From Roseateles_B sp041905785 (lineage in GTDB: Bacteria; Pseudomonadota; Gammaproteobacteria; Burkholderiales; Burkholderiaceae_C), in the NCBI GenBank assembly GCA_041905785.1, contig JAYRKJ010000001.1:279744-343743 (forward strand): a stretch of 64,000 nucleotides of DNA, given 5' to 3'. The stretch's first letter is position 1, and every line of letters starts with the position of its first letter. Position numbers and translations under genes: made by a program. Below the pieces are notes generated by a model, which did not search any database, was not told the DNA's origin, and worked only from the letters and a program-made list of their open reading frames with translations. This document shows, piece after piece, positions 17,038 through 25,225 of the stretch.

Positions 17038-19452
17038 ATGCCATCCCACCCTCAGGCCCAACAACCGCCGCAGATCGGTCGCTTCCGGGTGCTGCGCGAG
17101 CTGGGGCGAGGGGCCCAGGCCACGGTCTGGCTGGCTCACGACCCGCGCCTGGACCGCGATGTGGCGCTGAAGGTGCTCGTCCCTACCGCGGACCCGGCCC
17201 TCGTCGACGCCGGGCTGCACGAGGCCCGCGCGGTGGCCCGCCTGATGCATCCGCACATCGTGCCGGTCTTCGAGGTCGACCAGCAGGATGGCCAGGCCTA
17301 CATGGTCTTCGAGTATGTGCCCGGCAGCACGCTCACCGAGAAACTGCAGCGCAATCCGGTGATGAAGGCCCGCGAGGCGGTGGAGCTGATGCTGGGCGTG
17401 CTCGACGGCCTGATCGCCGCGCATGAAGCCGGCGTCGTGCATCGCGACCTCAAGCCCAGCAACATCCTCATCGATGCCAAGGGCCGCGGCCGCATCCTGG
17501 ATTTCGGCATCGCCGACTGGACCAGCGATCCCAGCCACCGCCGCCGCGTGGTGGGGACGCCGGGCTACCTCTCGCCCGAGGCCGCGCAGGGCTTTGCGCC
17601 GTCGCCGGCCATGGACGTCTTCGCCGTGGCCGTGATGCTGTCGGAGATGCTCAGCGGTCGCCGCCTCAATTACGACCCCGACCCCTGGAAGGCCGTGCGC
17701 CGTGTGGTCGACGAGGACCTGCTGCTGCCCGATGGCTTGGACCCCGACGTGGATGACGCCCTGCGTGCCATCGTGCAGCGCGGGCTGGCCCGCGACCCGG
17801 CGCTGCGTTGGCCCACCGCACGCGCCCTGCATGACGCGCTGGCCGAGTGGCTGCATCCCCCGGTGATGAGCAGTGGTGGCCTGGCGGACAACGGCACGCT
17901 GGATTTCCTGCTGCGCCGCATGCGGCACCGCTCCGACTTCCCGGCCATGTCCGAGTCCATGTCGCGCATCCAGCGCATCACGTCTTCGGAGAACGAAAGC
18001 CTCAACAACCTGTCCAACGAGATCCTCAAGGACGTGGCCCTGACGCACAAGCTGCTGCGCCTGGTCAACACGGTGCAGTACACGCATGCCGGGGGCGGCA
18101 GCATCAGCACCGTGTCGCGGGCAGCGGCGCTGATCGGCTTTGCGGGCATCCGCAACCTGGCGCTGTCCCTGATCCTGCTGGAGCGCATGGAGAACAAGGC
18201 CCATGCGCGCGCCTTGCGCGAGGAGTTCCTGCGTTCGCTGATGGCCGCCTCGCTGGCCCGCGAGCTGTGCCCTTCCGAGCGCGAACACGAGGAGGCCTTC
18301 CTGGTCGGCATGCTGCAGAACCTGGGGCGCTTGCTGACCGAGTTCTACTTTCCCGAAGAGGCGCAGCAGATCCGGCGCTTCGTGCGGCCGGAGCGTGGGC
18401 AGGGGGCAGCCGCCGCGGCGCCCATCAGCGAAGCCGCGGCCTCGCAGCAGGTGCTGGGGCTGAGCTTCGAGCAGCTGGGCCTGGGCGTGGCCCGCCAGTG
18501 GGGCTTGCCGGACGCGCTGCAGCGGGGCATGAGCCGTCCCGAGGGTGAGGCGCCCACGCGCATGCTGGAAGGCGGCGTCGAGCGCCTGCGCTGGCTGGCG
18601 CGTGCCGCGAACGATGTGACCGACGTGATCCTGCACAGCGAGCCCCACGAGGCCCATGCGAGGGTTCGTCACATGGGCCAGCGCTATGCGCGGGCCCTGG
18701 GTCTGAGCGCCGAGCGCATCGACCAGGCGGCGGACCAGGCCCGGCAGCGGCTGTCCCAGATGGCCGAGGCCATGGACATCCGACTGCCCAAGAGCTCGCA
18801 GGCCCAGCGCCTGCTGGCGCCGCTGTCGGCCGCGCCCGACGACAGCCTCTCGCCTCTGGAGCTGCAGGCCACGGCCGTCTACGAGCCGACCCAGGTGCTG
18901 GCCCATGAGACCACCCTTCGCCAGGCGGCGGCCGAGGTGCTGGCGGCCGGCATCCACGACGTCACCAACGTCATGGTCGAGAACTTCAAGCTCAATGAAG
19001 TGCTGCGCATGATCCTGGAGACCATCTACCGCGGCCTGGGTTTTCGCCGCGTGGTGTTCTGCCTGCGGGATCCGCGCACGAACGCGCTGACGGGCCGTTT
19101 CGGGCTGGGCGAACAGGTGGAGCAGGTGGTGCCGCTTTTCAGCGTGCCGCTGCTGGGCCCGGGCGGGGCGCCGCCGGCCGACCTGTTCACCGCGATCTGC
19201 CAGAAGGGCGCCGACACCCTGATTGCAGACGCCTCCCAGCCCCGGGTTGCCGAGCGCCTGCCGGCCTGGTTCCAGGGCAGCGTGCATGGCGCCAGCTTCC
19301 TGATCCTGCCCCTGATGATGAAGGGCAGCTGCTTCGCGATGATTTACGCCGATCGGGTCGAGGCCGGCAGCCTGAATCTGGACGAGAAGGAGCTGTCGCT
19401 GCTGCGCACCCTGCGCAACCAGGCCGTGATGGCCTTCAAGCAGGTCGGCTGA
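17038..19452 (+). CDS. Ser/Thr protein kinase-HDOD-GAF fusion protein
   Basis: An 804-aa signalling protein. The kinase domain (residues 14-270) looks active: glycine loop LGRGAQATV at 22-30, VALKV with Lys45, HRDLKPSN at 135-142, DFG at 155-157 and a SPE in the activation segment at 179-181. The HDOD domain spans about 285-500 (LLRLVNTVQYTH, AAALIGFAGIRNLALSLILLERM cut here, FLVGMLQNLGRLLTEFYFP). A GAF domain lies at about 640-800 (NEVLRMILETIYRGLGFRRV) and probably binds a small ligand. The order matches its upstream neighbour, which lacks GAF and an active kinase, so the pair arose by duplication (inference). Targets are unknown. Confidence 0.9.
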   Translation: MPSHPQAQQPPQIGRFRVLRELGRGAQATVWLAHDPRLDRDVALKVLVPTADPALVDAGLHEARAVARLMHPHIVPVFEVDQQDGQAYMVFEYVPGSTLTEKLQRNPVMKAREAVELMLGVLDGLIAAHEAGVVHRDLKPSNILIDAKGRGRILDFGIADWTSDPSHRRRVVGTPGYLSPEAAQGFAPSPAMDVFAVAVMLSEMLSGRRLNYDPDPWKAVRRVVDEDLLLPDGLDPDVDDALRAIVQRGLARDPALRWPTARALHDALAEWLHPPVMSSGGLADNGTLDFLLRRMRHRSDFPAMSESMSRIQRITSSENESLNNLSNEILKDVALTHKLLRLVNTVQYTHAGGGSISTVSRAAALIGFAGIRNLALSLILLERMENKAHARALREEFLRSLMAASLARELCPSEREHEEAFLVGMLQNLGRLLTEFYFPEEAQQIRRFVRPERGQGAAAAAPISEAAASQQVLGLSFEQLGLGVARQWGLPDALQRGMSRPEGEAPTRMLEGGVERLRWLARAANDVTDVILHSEPHEAHARVRHMGQRYARALGLSAERIDQAADQARQRLSQMAEAMDIRLPKSSQAQRLLAPLSAAPDDSLSPLELQATAVYEPTQVLAHETTLRQAAAEVLAAGIHDVTNVMVENFKLNEVLRMILETIYRGLGFRRVVFCLRDPRTNALTGRFGLGEQVEQVVPLFSVPLLGPGGAPPADLFTAICQKGADTLIADASQPRVAERLPAWFQGSVHGASFLILPLMMKGSCFAMIYADRVEAGSLNLDEKELSLLRTLRNQAVMAFKQVG

Positions 19453-19502
19453 GGCTTGCCGGCCCGCGGCGCAGCGCGGCCGGCTGCGCAGAGGCGACAA
19501 AA

Positions 19503-19523
19503 AACCCGGCACTGGGCCGGGTT
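19503..19523 (-). terminator. terminator of ffs
   Basis: On the minus strand AACCCGGC/GCCGGGTT with a 5-nt loop is followed by a run of T (complement of 19498-19504). It sits just past the 3' end of the SRP RNA gene and 50 bp after the convergent kinase-HDOD-GAF gene. Confidence 0.8.
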
Positions 19524-19567
19524 GATGTGCAGAAGCCGCTCAGGCGGATTCCACGGATGTCGGGTTG

Positions 19568-19662
19568 ACGAGCCTTACCCCCGGCACTGGTCACAACGGT
19601 TAGGGCTGCTTGGTTCCCCACCTGACCCGGTTGGCCGCGCTTCCATGCGAGGAGGCCCGTCA
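19568..19662 (-). ncRNA. ffs: signal recognition particle 4.5S RNA (ffs)
   Basis: RNA core of the SRP, which with Ffh targets nascent membrane proteins. On the minus strand the conserved apical domain is present: GGGTCAGG, then GGAACCAAGCAGCCCTAAC, the paired internal loops that bind the Ffh M domain. The two ends pair as a long hairpin (ACGGGCCTCC with the GGTAAGGCTCGT strand), giving about 95 nt, the small bacterial form without an Alu domain. A TACAAT -10 box lies 7 nt upstream and an intrinsic terminator follows. Exact ends are my estimate from pairing. Confidence 0.9.
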
Positions 19663-19971
19663 GCGCGCATTGTATGCGATCGGCGGAGCACTCCCGGGAA
19701 AGCCGGGCGATGCCGCCCCGCCGTCGGCTCGCGAAGAATTGCACGCGCGCAGTGCACCCCACTGCGACGGTCTCGCCATCCGCGCCGCGCCAAGGGCTTC
19801 CATTGCCGGGCGCGAGGCCTGTAGAATTCGACTCGTGCTGCGACATCCGTCCGGCACACCGCCGATTTACCAACTACTTGCGGGCGGTCAACAAGTACGG
19901 CTAAAGCGTTGCGGCTCCGATGTTGCCCCGGGCCGGCAAACGCCGGTGATTTGGGCACTCGGAGTTTTTTC
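19663..19971. other. ffs / unknown gene divergent intergenic region
   Basis: About 309 bp between ffs and the unknown plus-strand gene at 19972. It holds the ffs -10 box and a TAGAAT (19821-19826 area) that could be the -10 of the plus-strand gene with a leader of about 140 nt. I see no further gene. Confidence 0.4.
19669..19674 (-). promoter_or_regulatory. -10 box of ffs
   Basis: TACAAT on the minus strand, placed 6-8 nt before the inferred 5' end of the RNA. The -35 region has no clear TTGACA match. Confidence 0.5.
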
Positions 19972-20400
19972 ATGCACGGACTTGCCGATTTCGATCGCCT
20001 CCTCAGCGCCCGCGCTGCCTCTTCGCGCCAATGGCGGCGCGGCACCTCGTCGCCGCTGGCACCGACGCGCCGCCTGCGCGATCCGCAGGGCCAAGTGGTG
20101 GGCGAATGGCCGGGGCAGGCCAGCCCGGCAGACATCCTGGCTGCCGCCTATCGCTTGCAGCCGGGGGACTGGTGCGGCGCGCTGGCCGAGGAGTGCGGGG
20201 GCTTGAACCCCGTCTGGCGCCTGGGGCTGTTCCGTGCCGATCGCCATGGCCAGCCGCGCCTGGGCCGCGACACCGGGCCGCTGTGGCTCAGCCCGCCCGT
20301 GAATGCCCGTGCCGGCGAACGTCCGGCCGAGCTGCTGCAGGCCCTGCGCCGCGCAGCGGTGCAGACGCTGTGGACGCAGGGCTGGCGGCTTTCAGCCTGA
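19972..20400 (+). CDS. hypothetical protein
   Basis: I do not recognise this 142-aa protein. It has no signal peptide or membrane helix and is rich in Arg, Leu and Ala. It starts MHGLADFDRLLSARAASSRQW and has a short Trp/Gly-containing core (DWCGALAEECGGLNPVWRLG) ending in LWTQGWRLSA. Codon bias matches the neighbours, with strong GC preference at third positions, which supports real coding. ATG 19972 follows a TTTTTTC run and has only a weak GGAG ribosome site. It stands alone between ffs and a repeat-rich spacer. Confidence 0.6.
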   Translation: MHGLADFDRLLSARAASSRQWRRGTSSPLAPTRRLRDPQGQVVGEWPGQASPADILAAAYRLQPGDWCGALAEECGGLNPVWRLGLFRADRHGQPRLGRDTGPLWLSPPVNARAGERPAELLQALRRAAVQTLWTQGWRLSA

Positions 20401-20704
20401 GGCCCTTGTCCCGGCCTGCCAGCCACGCCGTCCCCACGCCCAATCCATGCCGGAGCAGGCACCCGTCCCGCCAAACCCTGCAGAGCCAGCCGCCGCTCAC
20501 AGCCCGGCATTGATTGCGGCTCAACGCCGCAATCAATGCCACACCCCGGGGGCAAGGGGCGCCAGCCCCCCGGGGCCGAGCGCCGGGCCGCCCCAAGCCG
20601 GCCCCTTGGCCTTGCCAGTGGCCCCATGGCCGCAGGCAAGGCCGTGCCCTCGGGGGACCGCCCAGGCCCGCCCGCGTCCAGCGTGGCGGGCCTGGGCGAG
20701 GGGC
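20401..20704. other. GC-rich intergenic spacer with inverted repeat
   Basis: 304 bp between convergent genes. It holds the 15-bp inverted repeat at 20506-20540, then a G/C-rich stretch with runs such as CCCCGGGGG and CCCCCCGGGG. That stretch resembles, loosely, the C-run repeats at 25035 and 40206. No gene is evident. Confidence 0.5.
20506..20540. repeat. perfect 15-bp inverted repeat with 5-nt TCAAC loop
   Basis: GGCATTGATTGCGGC and its exact reverse complement flank TCAAC. It lies between convergently transcribed genes, which suits a bidirectional terminator, yet there is no T tract on either side. The loop recalls the CAAC loop of the repeat upstream of rpoD. Confidence 0.75.
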
Positions 20705-21082
20705 TCACAACCCCAGCCACGGCGAACGCGTGATGGACGCGCCCATCATGTAGGCCAGCAGGAGCAGGGCCAGCAGATAGCCCAGCAGGCGGAACTCGCC
20801 GCGCCCCATCGCCCAATGCGCGCTGACGGTGTAGCCCACCAGGGCCAGCAGCTTGGCCGTGAGCCAGGTGTCGCGGGTGAGGGAGTAGCCGATCGAGCCC
20901 CAGAGGCTGATGCCGCATACCGTCAGCATGGTGTCCACGCCGAAGACCACCGAGCGCAGCCGCACGTCCATGGACCATTCGGCACCGAGCTGGAAGGCCA
21001 GGCCCCGGACCAGGAACAGCACGACGCTGCACCAGGCCAGCAGGCTGTGGATGTAGACCAGGGGGCTGTAGAACCAGTCCAT
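20705..21082 (-). CDS. SirB2 family inner-membrane protein
   Basis: A 125-aa protein with four predicted transmembrane helices, roughly residues 5-25, 40-62, 70-90 and 98-118. It opens MDWFYSPLVYIHSLLAWCSV; the YxxLxxxH pattern near the N-terminus is typical of SirB2 proteins, whose biochemical role is not established. ATG 21082 matches the family start; the frame continues upstream to 21181 but that part is charged and unrelated. It is downstream of the PurM-like gene on the same strand with a 133-bp gap. Confidence 0.82.
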   Translation of the reverse strand: MDWFYSPLVYIHSLLAWCSVVLFLVRGLAFQLGAEWSMDVRLRSVVFGVDTMLTVCGISLWGSIGYSLTRDTWLTAKLLALVGYTVSAHWAMGRGEFRLLGYLLALLLLAYMMGASITRSPWLGL

Positions 21083-21215
21083 CGTGCAGCGTCTCCTCTG
21101 GATTTGAGCTTGTGCCCGCGCGCCGGGCGCTGTCAAGCCGGACTCTCCAGAACGCGCTCGTGAAAAAGCCTGCCGTGGCACGAGGCCAGGGCAGGCTTTG
21201 CGCAGGCAGGCCGGC

Positions 21216-22340
21216 TTAGCGCAGCTGCAGGTCGTCGTCGCTGAAGCGGATGTTCAGGGGCTCGATCAGCAGCTGCTTCTCGCCGTCTTCCAGCTGGCCG
21301 GCCACCCAGGCCTCGATGCCGCAGGCCTTGGAGATCTCGACCACCTTCTGGGCTTGCTCGGCCGGCACGAAGATGGCGAAGCCCGCGCCCATGTTCAGGG
21401 TGGAGTAGGCCTCGCGGTCGTCCTGCTTCGCATGCTCCTGCATGAACTTCAGCACCGGCGTGACCGGCGGCACCGTGTGGATGCGGTAGGTGAACTGGCC
21501 GGGATGGCGCAGCAGCTTGCGCCAGCCGTGGCCGGTGATGTTGGCGCAGTAGTGCGGGATGATCCCGGCCTTGTACAGCGCCTCGGTGACGGGCGAGTAC
21601 AGCACCGTCGGGGCCAGCAGGGCCTCGCCGTAGCTCAGGCCGGGGCTGATCTCGGTCAGGTAGCCCTGGGGCAGTCGCTCGACCAGCTTGCGGGCCAGGG
21701 ACAGGCCGTTGGCATGGATGCCGCTGGAGGCCAGCAGCACGATGGCGTCGCCGGCGCCGAGCTTGTCGCCCACCGAGAGGCGCTCCTTGGGGTTGATCAG
21801 GCCGGTGCAGGAGGCGGCCAGGTCGATGCGGCCTTCCTCCACGATGCCGGCCAGCGCGGGCGTCTCGCCGCCGCCCCAGGCGACCTGGCAGGTGTCGCAG
21901 GCCTTCTTCCAGCCTTCGACCAGCGCCTGGGCGCGCAGCTTGTCGCCGAACCAGTCCGAGCCGCCGGCGGCCCAGTAGGCCTGCACCACCAGGGGTGTGG
22001 CGCCCACGGTGATCAGGTCATTGATGGCCATGGCGATGGTGTCCTGCGCGATGCCGGCGTAGAAGCTCTTGCCCGTCAGCTTGGACATCTCGTCGGCCAC
22101 CAGGGTCTTGGTGCCCAGGCATTCGACGATGGAGGCCAGGTAGAAGGGGCCCACATCCAACACATAGGCCGACTCGCCGCGCGAAGCCTTCACCTCGGTG
22201 AAGCCATGGCCGCCCAGATGGGCCGCGGTGGCCGCGGCGGCGCGCTGGGCGCTGATCTTCAGGGGGTCGATGAGGTCGTAATTGACGCCGGCCTGTTCGT
22301 AGCTCAGCGTGTCGGGAGAGGAGGGGGCGTGCGTGCTCAT
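21216..22340 (-). CDS. PurM-like AIR synthase family protein (possible phosphoribosylformylglycinamidine cyclo-ligase)
   Basis: A 374-aa ATP-binding enzyme of the PurM/SelD/ThiL superfamily. Recognisable PurM-type motifs are LSYEQAGVNYD (start of the AIR synthase fold), a GTKT segment, QDTIAMAINDLITVGATPL, WGGGETPAL, LLASSGIHANGLSLARKL and a C-terminal NITGHGWRKLLR. Several differ from classical PurM (for example NDLLVQGAEPLFFLDYY), so this may be the organism's purM or a divergent paralogue; I cannot tell from the window. ATG 22340 lacks a Shine-Dalgarno but has GATAAT 8 nt upstream. It is divergent from dnaX with a 79-bp shared spacer. Confidence 0.8.
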   Translation of the reverse strand: MSTHAPSSPDTLSYEQAGVNYDLIDPLKISAQRAAAATAAHLGGHGFTEVKASRGESAYVLDVGPFYLASIVECLGTKTLVADEMSKLTGKSFYAGIAQDTIAMAINDLITVGATPLVVQAYWAAGGSDWFGDKLRAQALVEGWKKACDTCQVAWGGGETPALAGIVEEGRIDLAASCTGLINPKERLSVGDKLGAGDAIVLLASSGIHANGLSLARKLVERLPQGYLTEISPGLSYGEALLAPTVLYSPVTEALYKAGIIPHYCANITGHGWRKLLRHPGQFTYRIHTVPPVTPVLKFMQEHAKQDDREAYSTLNMGAGFAIFVPAEQAQKVVEISKACGIEAWVAGQLEDGEKQLLIEPLNIRFSDDDLQLR

Positions 22341-22348
22341 GGGGGGCG

Positions 22349-22354
22349 ATTATC
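22349..22354 (-). promoter_or_regulatory. candidate -10 box of the PurM-like gene
   Basis: GATAAT on the minus strand, 8 nt before the ATG at 22340. No Shine-Dalgarno lies in between. Confidence 0.4.
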
Positions 22355-22405
22355 GGTCATGGCCGCGACTTCCACGCGGCGCCTGGCGGTGGGCCCGCCC
22401 GCCCG

Positions 22406-22411
22406 TAGAAT
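22406..22411 (+). promoter_or_regulatory. candidate -10 box of dnaX
   Basis: TAGAAT, 8 nt before the dnaX ATG at 22420. There is no Shine-Dalgarno, so initiation may be leaderless. It mirrors the arrangement on the divergent gene. Confidence 0.4.
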
Positions 22412-22419
22412 CCGCCGCC

Positions 22420-24630
22420 ATGAGCTACCAGGTTCTCGCCCGCAAGTACCGCCCCCACCGTTTCGAGGAACTGGTGGGCCAAGAGCACGTCGTGCAGGCG
22501 CTGGCCAATGCGCTGACGCAGCAGCGGCTGCATCACGCCTACTTGTTCACCGGGACCCGCGGCGTGGGCAAGACCACGGTTTCGCGCATCCTGGCCAAGA
22601 GTCTCAACTGCACCGGGGCTGACGGGCAGGGCGGCATCACGGCCCAGCCCTGCGGCGTCTGCGCCGCCTGCCGGGACATCGACGCCGGCCGCTTCGTGGA
22701 CTACGTGGAGCTGGACGCGGCTTCCAACCGCGGCGTCGAGGAGATCTCGCAGCTGCTGGACCAGTCGGTCTACAAGCCGGTAGTGGGTCGCTTCAAGGTC
22801 TACATGATCGACGAAGTGCACATGCTCTCGAACACCGCGTTCAACGCGATGCTCAAGACGCTGGAGGAGCCGCCCGAGTACCTGAAGTTCGTGCTCGCGA
22901 CCACCGACCCGCAGAAGGTGCCGGTCACCGTGCTGTCGCGCTGCCTGCAATTCAATCTGCGCCCCATGGCGCCGCAAAACGTGCAGATGCACCTGGGGCG
23001 CGTGCTGGAGGCCGAGCAGGTGGCGGTGGACGCCGGCTCGCTGCGCCTGCTGGCCCGCGCTGCACGCGGCTCCATGCGCGATGCGCTCTCGCTGACCGAT
23101 CAGGCCATCGCCTTTGGCTCCGGGACGCTCAGCGAGGACGGCGTGCGCCAGATGCTGGGCACGGTGGACCGCAGCCATGTCATCGCCATCCTCGACGCCC
23201 TGATCGCGGCGGATGGCCCGGCCGTCGTGGCGGCGGCGGATCGCCTGCGCGACCTGGGCCTCTCGGCCGCCGGCACGCTGGAAGACCTGGCAACGGCCCT
23301 GCAGCAGATGGCCATCGCCCAGGCCGCGCCCGGCGCGCTGGACGCGCAGGATCCGGACAGCGCCGAGGCCCAGCGCCTGGCTGCCGCGCTGCCGCCCGAC
23401 GAGATCCAGCTGATGTACAGCATGGCCCTGCATGGCCGCCAGGAGCTGCCGCTGGCGCCGGACGAATACGCCGGCCTGGTGATGGTCCTGCTGCGCATGC
23501 TGGCCTTTCGTCCCCGGGGCGGGGCGGGCCTGAGCCCGGCGAGCACGACGGCAGGGGCGCCCGCGCCCGCCGCTGCCGCGTCTGCGGCGGCACCGCTGCT
23601 GCGGCCTGCCGCGGCGGCGGCCATGGCGGTGCCCGCGCGCATGCCCGTGGCTGCGCCGGCCCTCCCGGCGGTGGTCGCTGCAGCGCCGCTTGAAGCACCG
23701 GCCGCCCGCCCCATGGCAACGCCCGATCCAGCCGCTTCAGCCGCTCTCTCTGCAGCGTCCGCGGCGGCGCCTGCCGAACCGGCATCGGCGCTTCAGCCGG
23801 CCGACGACCTGGCCGACGACCTGGCCGACGACCTGGCCGACGACCTGGCCGACGACCTGGCCGGCGACCTGGCCGGCGACCTCCATCAGCCTGACCCGCA
23901 GCCCCTGCCGACGTCCGAGCCGCCGCCCGCAGCGCAGGCGCCTGCTCAAGCGCCGCTGCAGGCCAGCGCCCAGGTTCCTGCGCCTGCGCAGGGCATCCTG
24001 GCCCGATCACGCCCGGGTGAGACCGTCTCTCCCAGTGCCCGCCTGCGCCCGCGCCCGGTGGTCCATGCCGACGCGCCGGAAGCCGAGGGGGACGAACCCC
24101 CGCCCTGGCTGGACGCGCCTCCCGCGGATGAGGACGGCGCGGTCATGGCCTCCGACGCGGGCCTGGACCTGCCCGAGCCCGGCCCGCGTGGCGAAGGCGG
24201 CTATGCCTCCACCGCCGGCGGAACGATCGCCCTGCAGGCCACCGCCTTGGGCGAGCGCTGGGCCGGCGTCATGAAGCAGCTGGGCCTGACCGCGCTGCCG
24301 CGTGAACTGGGCATGCAGGCCGAGTGCCTGGCCATCGACGAGAGCGTGCAGCCGCAGCAGTGGCGCTTCCGGGTGGAGCGCGATTCGCTGCGCCAGCCGG
24401 CGCTGAAGGACAAGCTGCAGGCTGCGCTGGCCGCGCACCTGCAGGCGGAGGTGCGCATCGAGCTCGAGACCGGCGTCGCCACCGATTCCCCGGCGCTGCG
24501 CGAAGCCACCGAGGCCCAGGCCCGGCAGCGACGCGCCGAACAGATCATCCTCGAGGACCCGCTGGTCAAGGAGCTGCTGGCGCAGTTCAAGACGGCACGC
24601 ATCGTGCCCGGGTCCATCAAGCCTCACTGA
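22420..24630 (+). CDS. dnaX: DNA polymerase III subunits tau/gamma, DnaX
   Basis: Clamp-loader ATPase that organises the replisome. 736 aa. The AAA+ core is typical: GTRGVGKTT (Walker A) near residue 45, a zinc site with C64, C76, C79 and C82 in the NCTG...CGVCAAC stretch, and DEVHMLS (Walker B). A long Ala/Pro-rich linker (about 370-600) contains a 12-bp tandem repeat. The C-terminal tau domain binding DnaE lies at about 610-736. I see no slippery heptamer for a gamma frameshift. ATG 22420 fits the family start MSYQVLARKYRP. First gene of the classical dnaX-ybaB-recR cluster. Confidence 0.97.
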   Translation: MSYQVLARKYRPHRFEELVGQEHVVQALANALTQQRLHHAYLFTGTRGVGKTTVSRILAKSLNCTGADGQGGITAQPCGVCAACRDIDAGRFVDYVELDAASNRGVEEISQLLDQSVYKPVVGRFKVYMIDEVHMLSNTAFNAMLKTLEEPPEYLKFVLATTDPQKVPVTVLSRCLQFNLRPMAPQNVQMHLGRVLEAEQVAVDAGSLRLLARAARGSMRDALSLTDQAIAFGSGTLSEDGVRQMLGTVDRSHVIAILDALIAADGPAVVAAADRLRDLGLSAAGTLEDLATALQQMAIAQAAPGALDAQDPDSAEAQRLAAALPPDEIQLMYSMALHGRQELPLAPDEYAGLVMVLLRMLAFRPRGGAGLSPASTTAGAPAPAAAASAAAPLLRPAAAAAMAVPARMPVAAPALPAVVAAAPLEAPAARPMATPDPAASAALSAASAAAPAEPASALQPADDLADDLADDLADDLADDLAGDLAGDLHQPDPQPLPTSEPPPAAQAPAQAPLQASAQVPAPAQGILARSRPGETVSPSARLRPRPVVHADAPEAEGDEPPPWLDAPPADEDGAVMASDAGLDLPEPGPRGEGGYASTAGGTIALQATALGERWAGVMKQLGLTALPRELGMQAECLAIDESVQPQQWRFRVERDSLRQPALKDKLQAALAAHLQAEVRIELETGVATDSPALREATEAQARQRRAEQIILEDPLVKELLAQFKTARIVPGSIKPH
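23803..23882 (+). repeat. 12-bp tandem repeat inside dnaX
   Basis: Unit GACGACCTGGCC repeated exactly five times, then twice with G-for-A changes (GGCGACC). It encodes DDLA repeats in the acidic linker between the AAA+ core and the tau domain. As the unit is a multiple of three, copy number can change without a frameshift. Confidence 0.9.
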
Positions 24631-24703
24631 GCGCTGGAGCGTAGGCAGCTCCGAGCCAGGCGCTCAGCCTTTGACACTGACAACGAAACCAGGAGTGTGA
24701 ATC

Positions 24704-25030
24704 ATGATGAAGGGTCAACTTGCCGGCCTGATGAAGCAGGCGCAGGCCATGCAGGACAACCTCAAGAAGGCCCAGGACGAACTGGCCCTGGTCGAGGTGG
24801 AAGGCCAGTCCGGCGCCGGTCTGGTCAAGGTCCTGATGACCTGCAAGCACGACGTCAAGCGCGTCACCATCGACCCCAGCCTGCTGGCCGATGACAAGGA
24901 CATGCTGGAGGATCTGGTCGCTGCGGCCTTCAATGATGCCGTGCGCCGCGCCGAGCAGGTCAGCACGGAGAAGATGGGCAAGCTCACTGCCGGGATGCCC
25001 CTGCCTCCTGGCATGAAATTTCCGTTTTAA
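24704..25030 (+). CDS. ybaB: YbaB/EbfC nucleoid-associated protein
   Basis: A 108-aa DNA-binding protein forming dimers with a tweezer shape. Family features are QLAGLMKQAQAMQDNLKKAQ, the central VEGQSGAGLVKVLMTCKHDVKRV, and the terminal MPLPPGMKFPF. It lies between dnaX and recR as in most bacteria, suggesting a role linked to recombination. ATG 24704 is preceded by AGGAG (24691). ATG 24707 is a near-identical alternative. Confidence 0.96.
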   Translation: MMKGQLAGLMKQAQAMQDNLKKAQDELALVEVEGQSGAGLVKVLMTCKHDVKRVTIDPSLLADDKDMLEDLVAAAFNDAVRRAEQVSTEKMGKLTAGMPLPPGMKFPF

Positions 25031-25142
25031 GGCTCCCCCCCACGGGCTTCGCCCGCCCCCCCAGGGGCTCAGCCGTAGGACCGGCGGAGCCGGATCCTCG
25101 GCTGTCGCTGGGCTTCCCGACACCGCGGGTCCGGCCTTGCCT
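25031..25142. repeat. dispersed intergenic repeat (C-run / GGCTTCGCC hairpin family)
   Basis: Immediately after the ybaB stop lies a C-run, a small hairpin CGGGCTTCGCCCG, then CCCCCCCAGGGG and a GGACCGGCGGAGCCGGATCC block. The same order occurs after the S46 peptidase gene at 40206-40270, where the last block has been amplified into a tandem array. It behaves like a REP-type extragenic element (inference). Confidence 0.65.
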
Positions 25143-25225
25143 CAAAGGGGCGCGATTGCAGGGCCGGCTGTGCGGTAGCCGCAGATACTGGCTTGAAGGC
25201 GTGTCGAGCACAAGCAGGAACTCCA

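Noticed and set aside
22420..24630. Programmed frameshift in dnaX to make gamma
   Set aside because: I found no A-rich slippery heptamer at the domain border, so a gamma form cannot be claimed.
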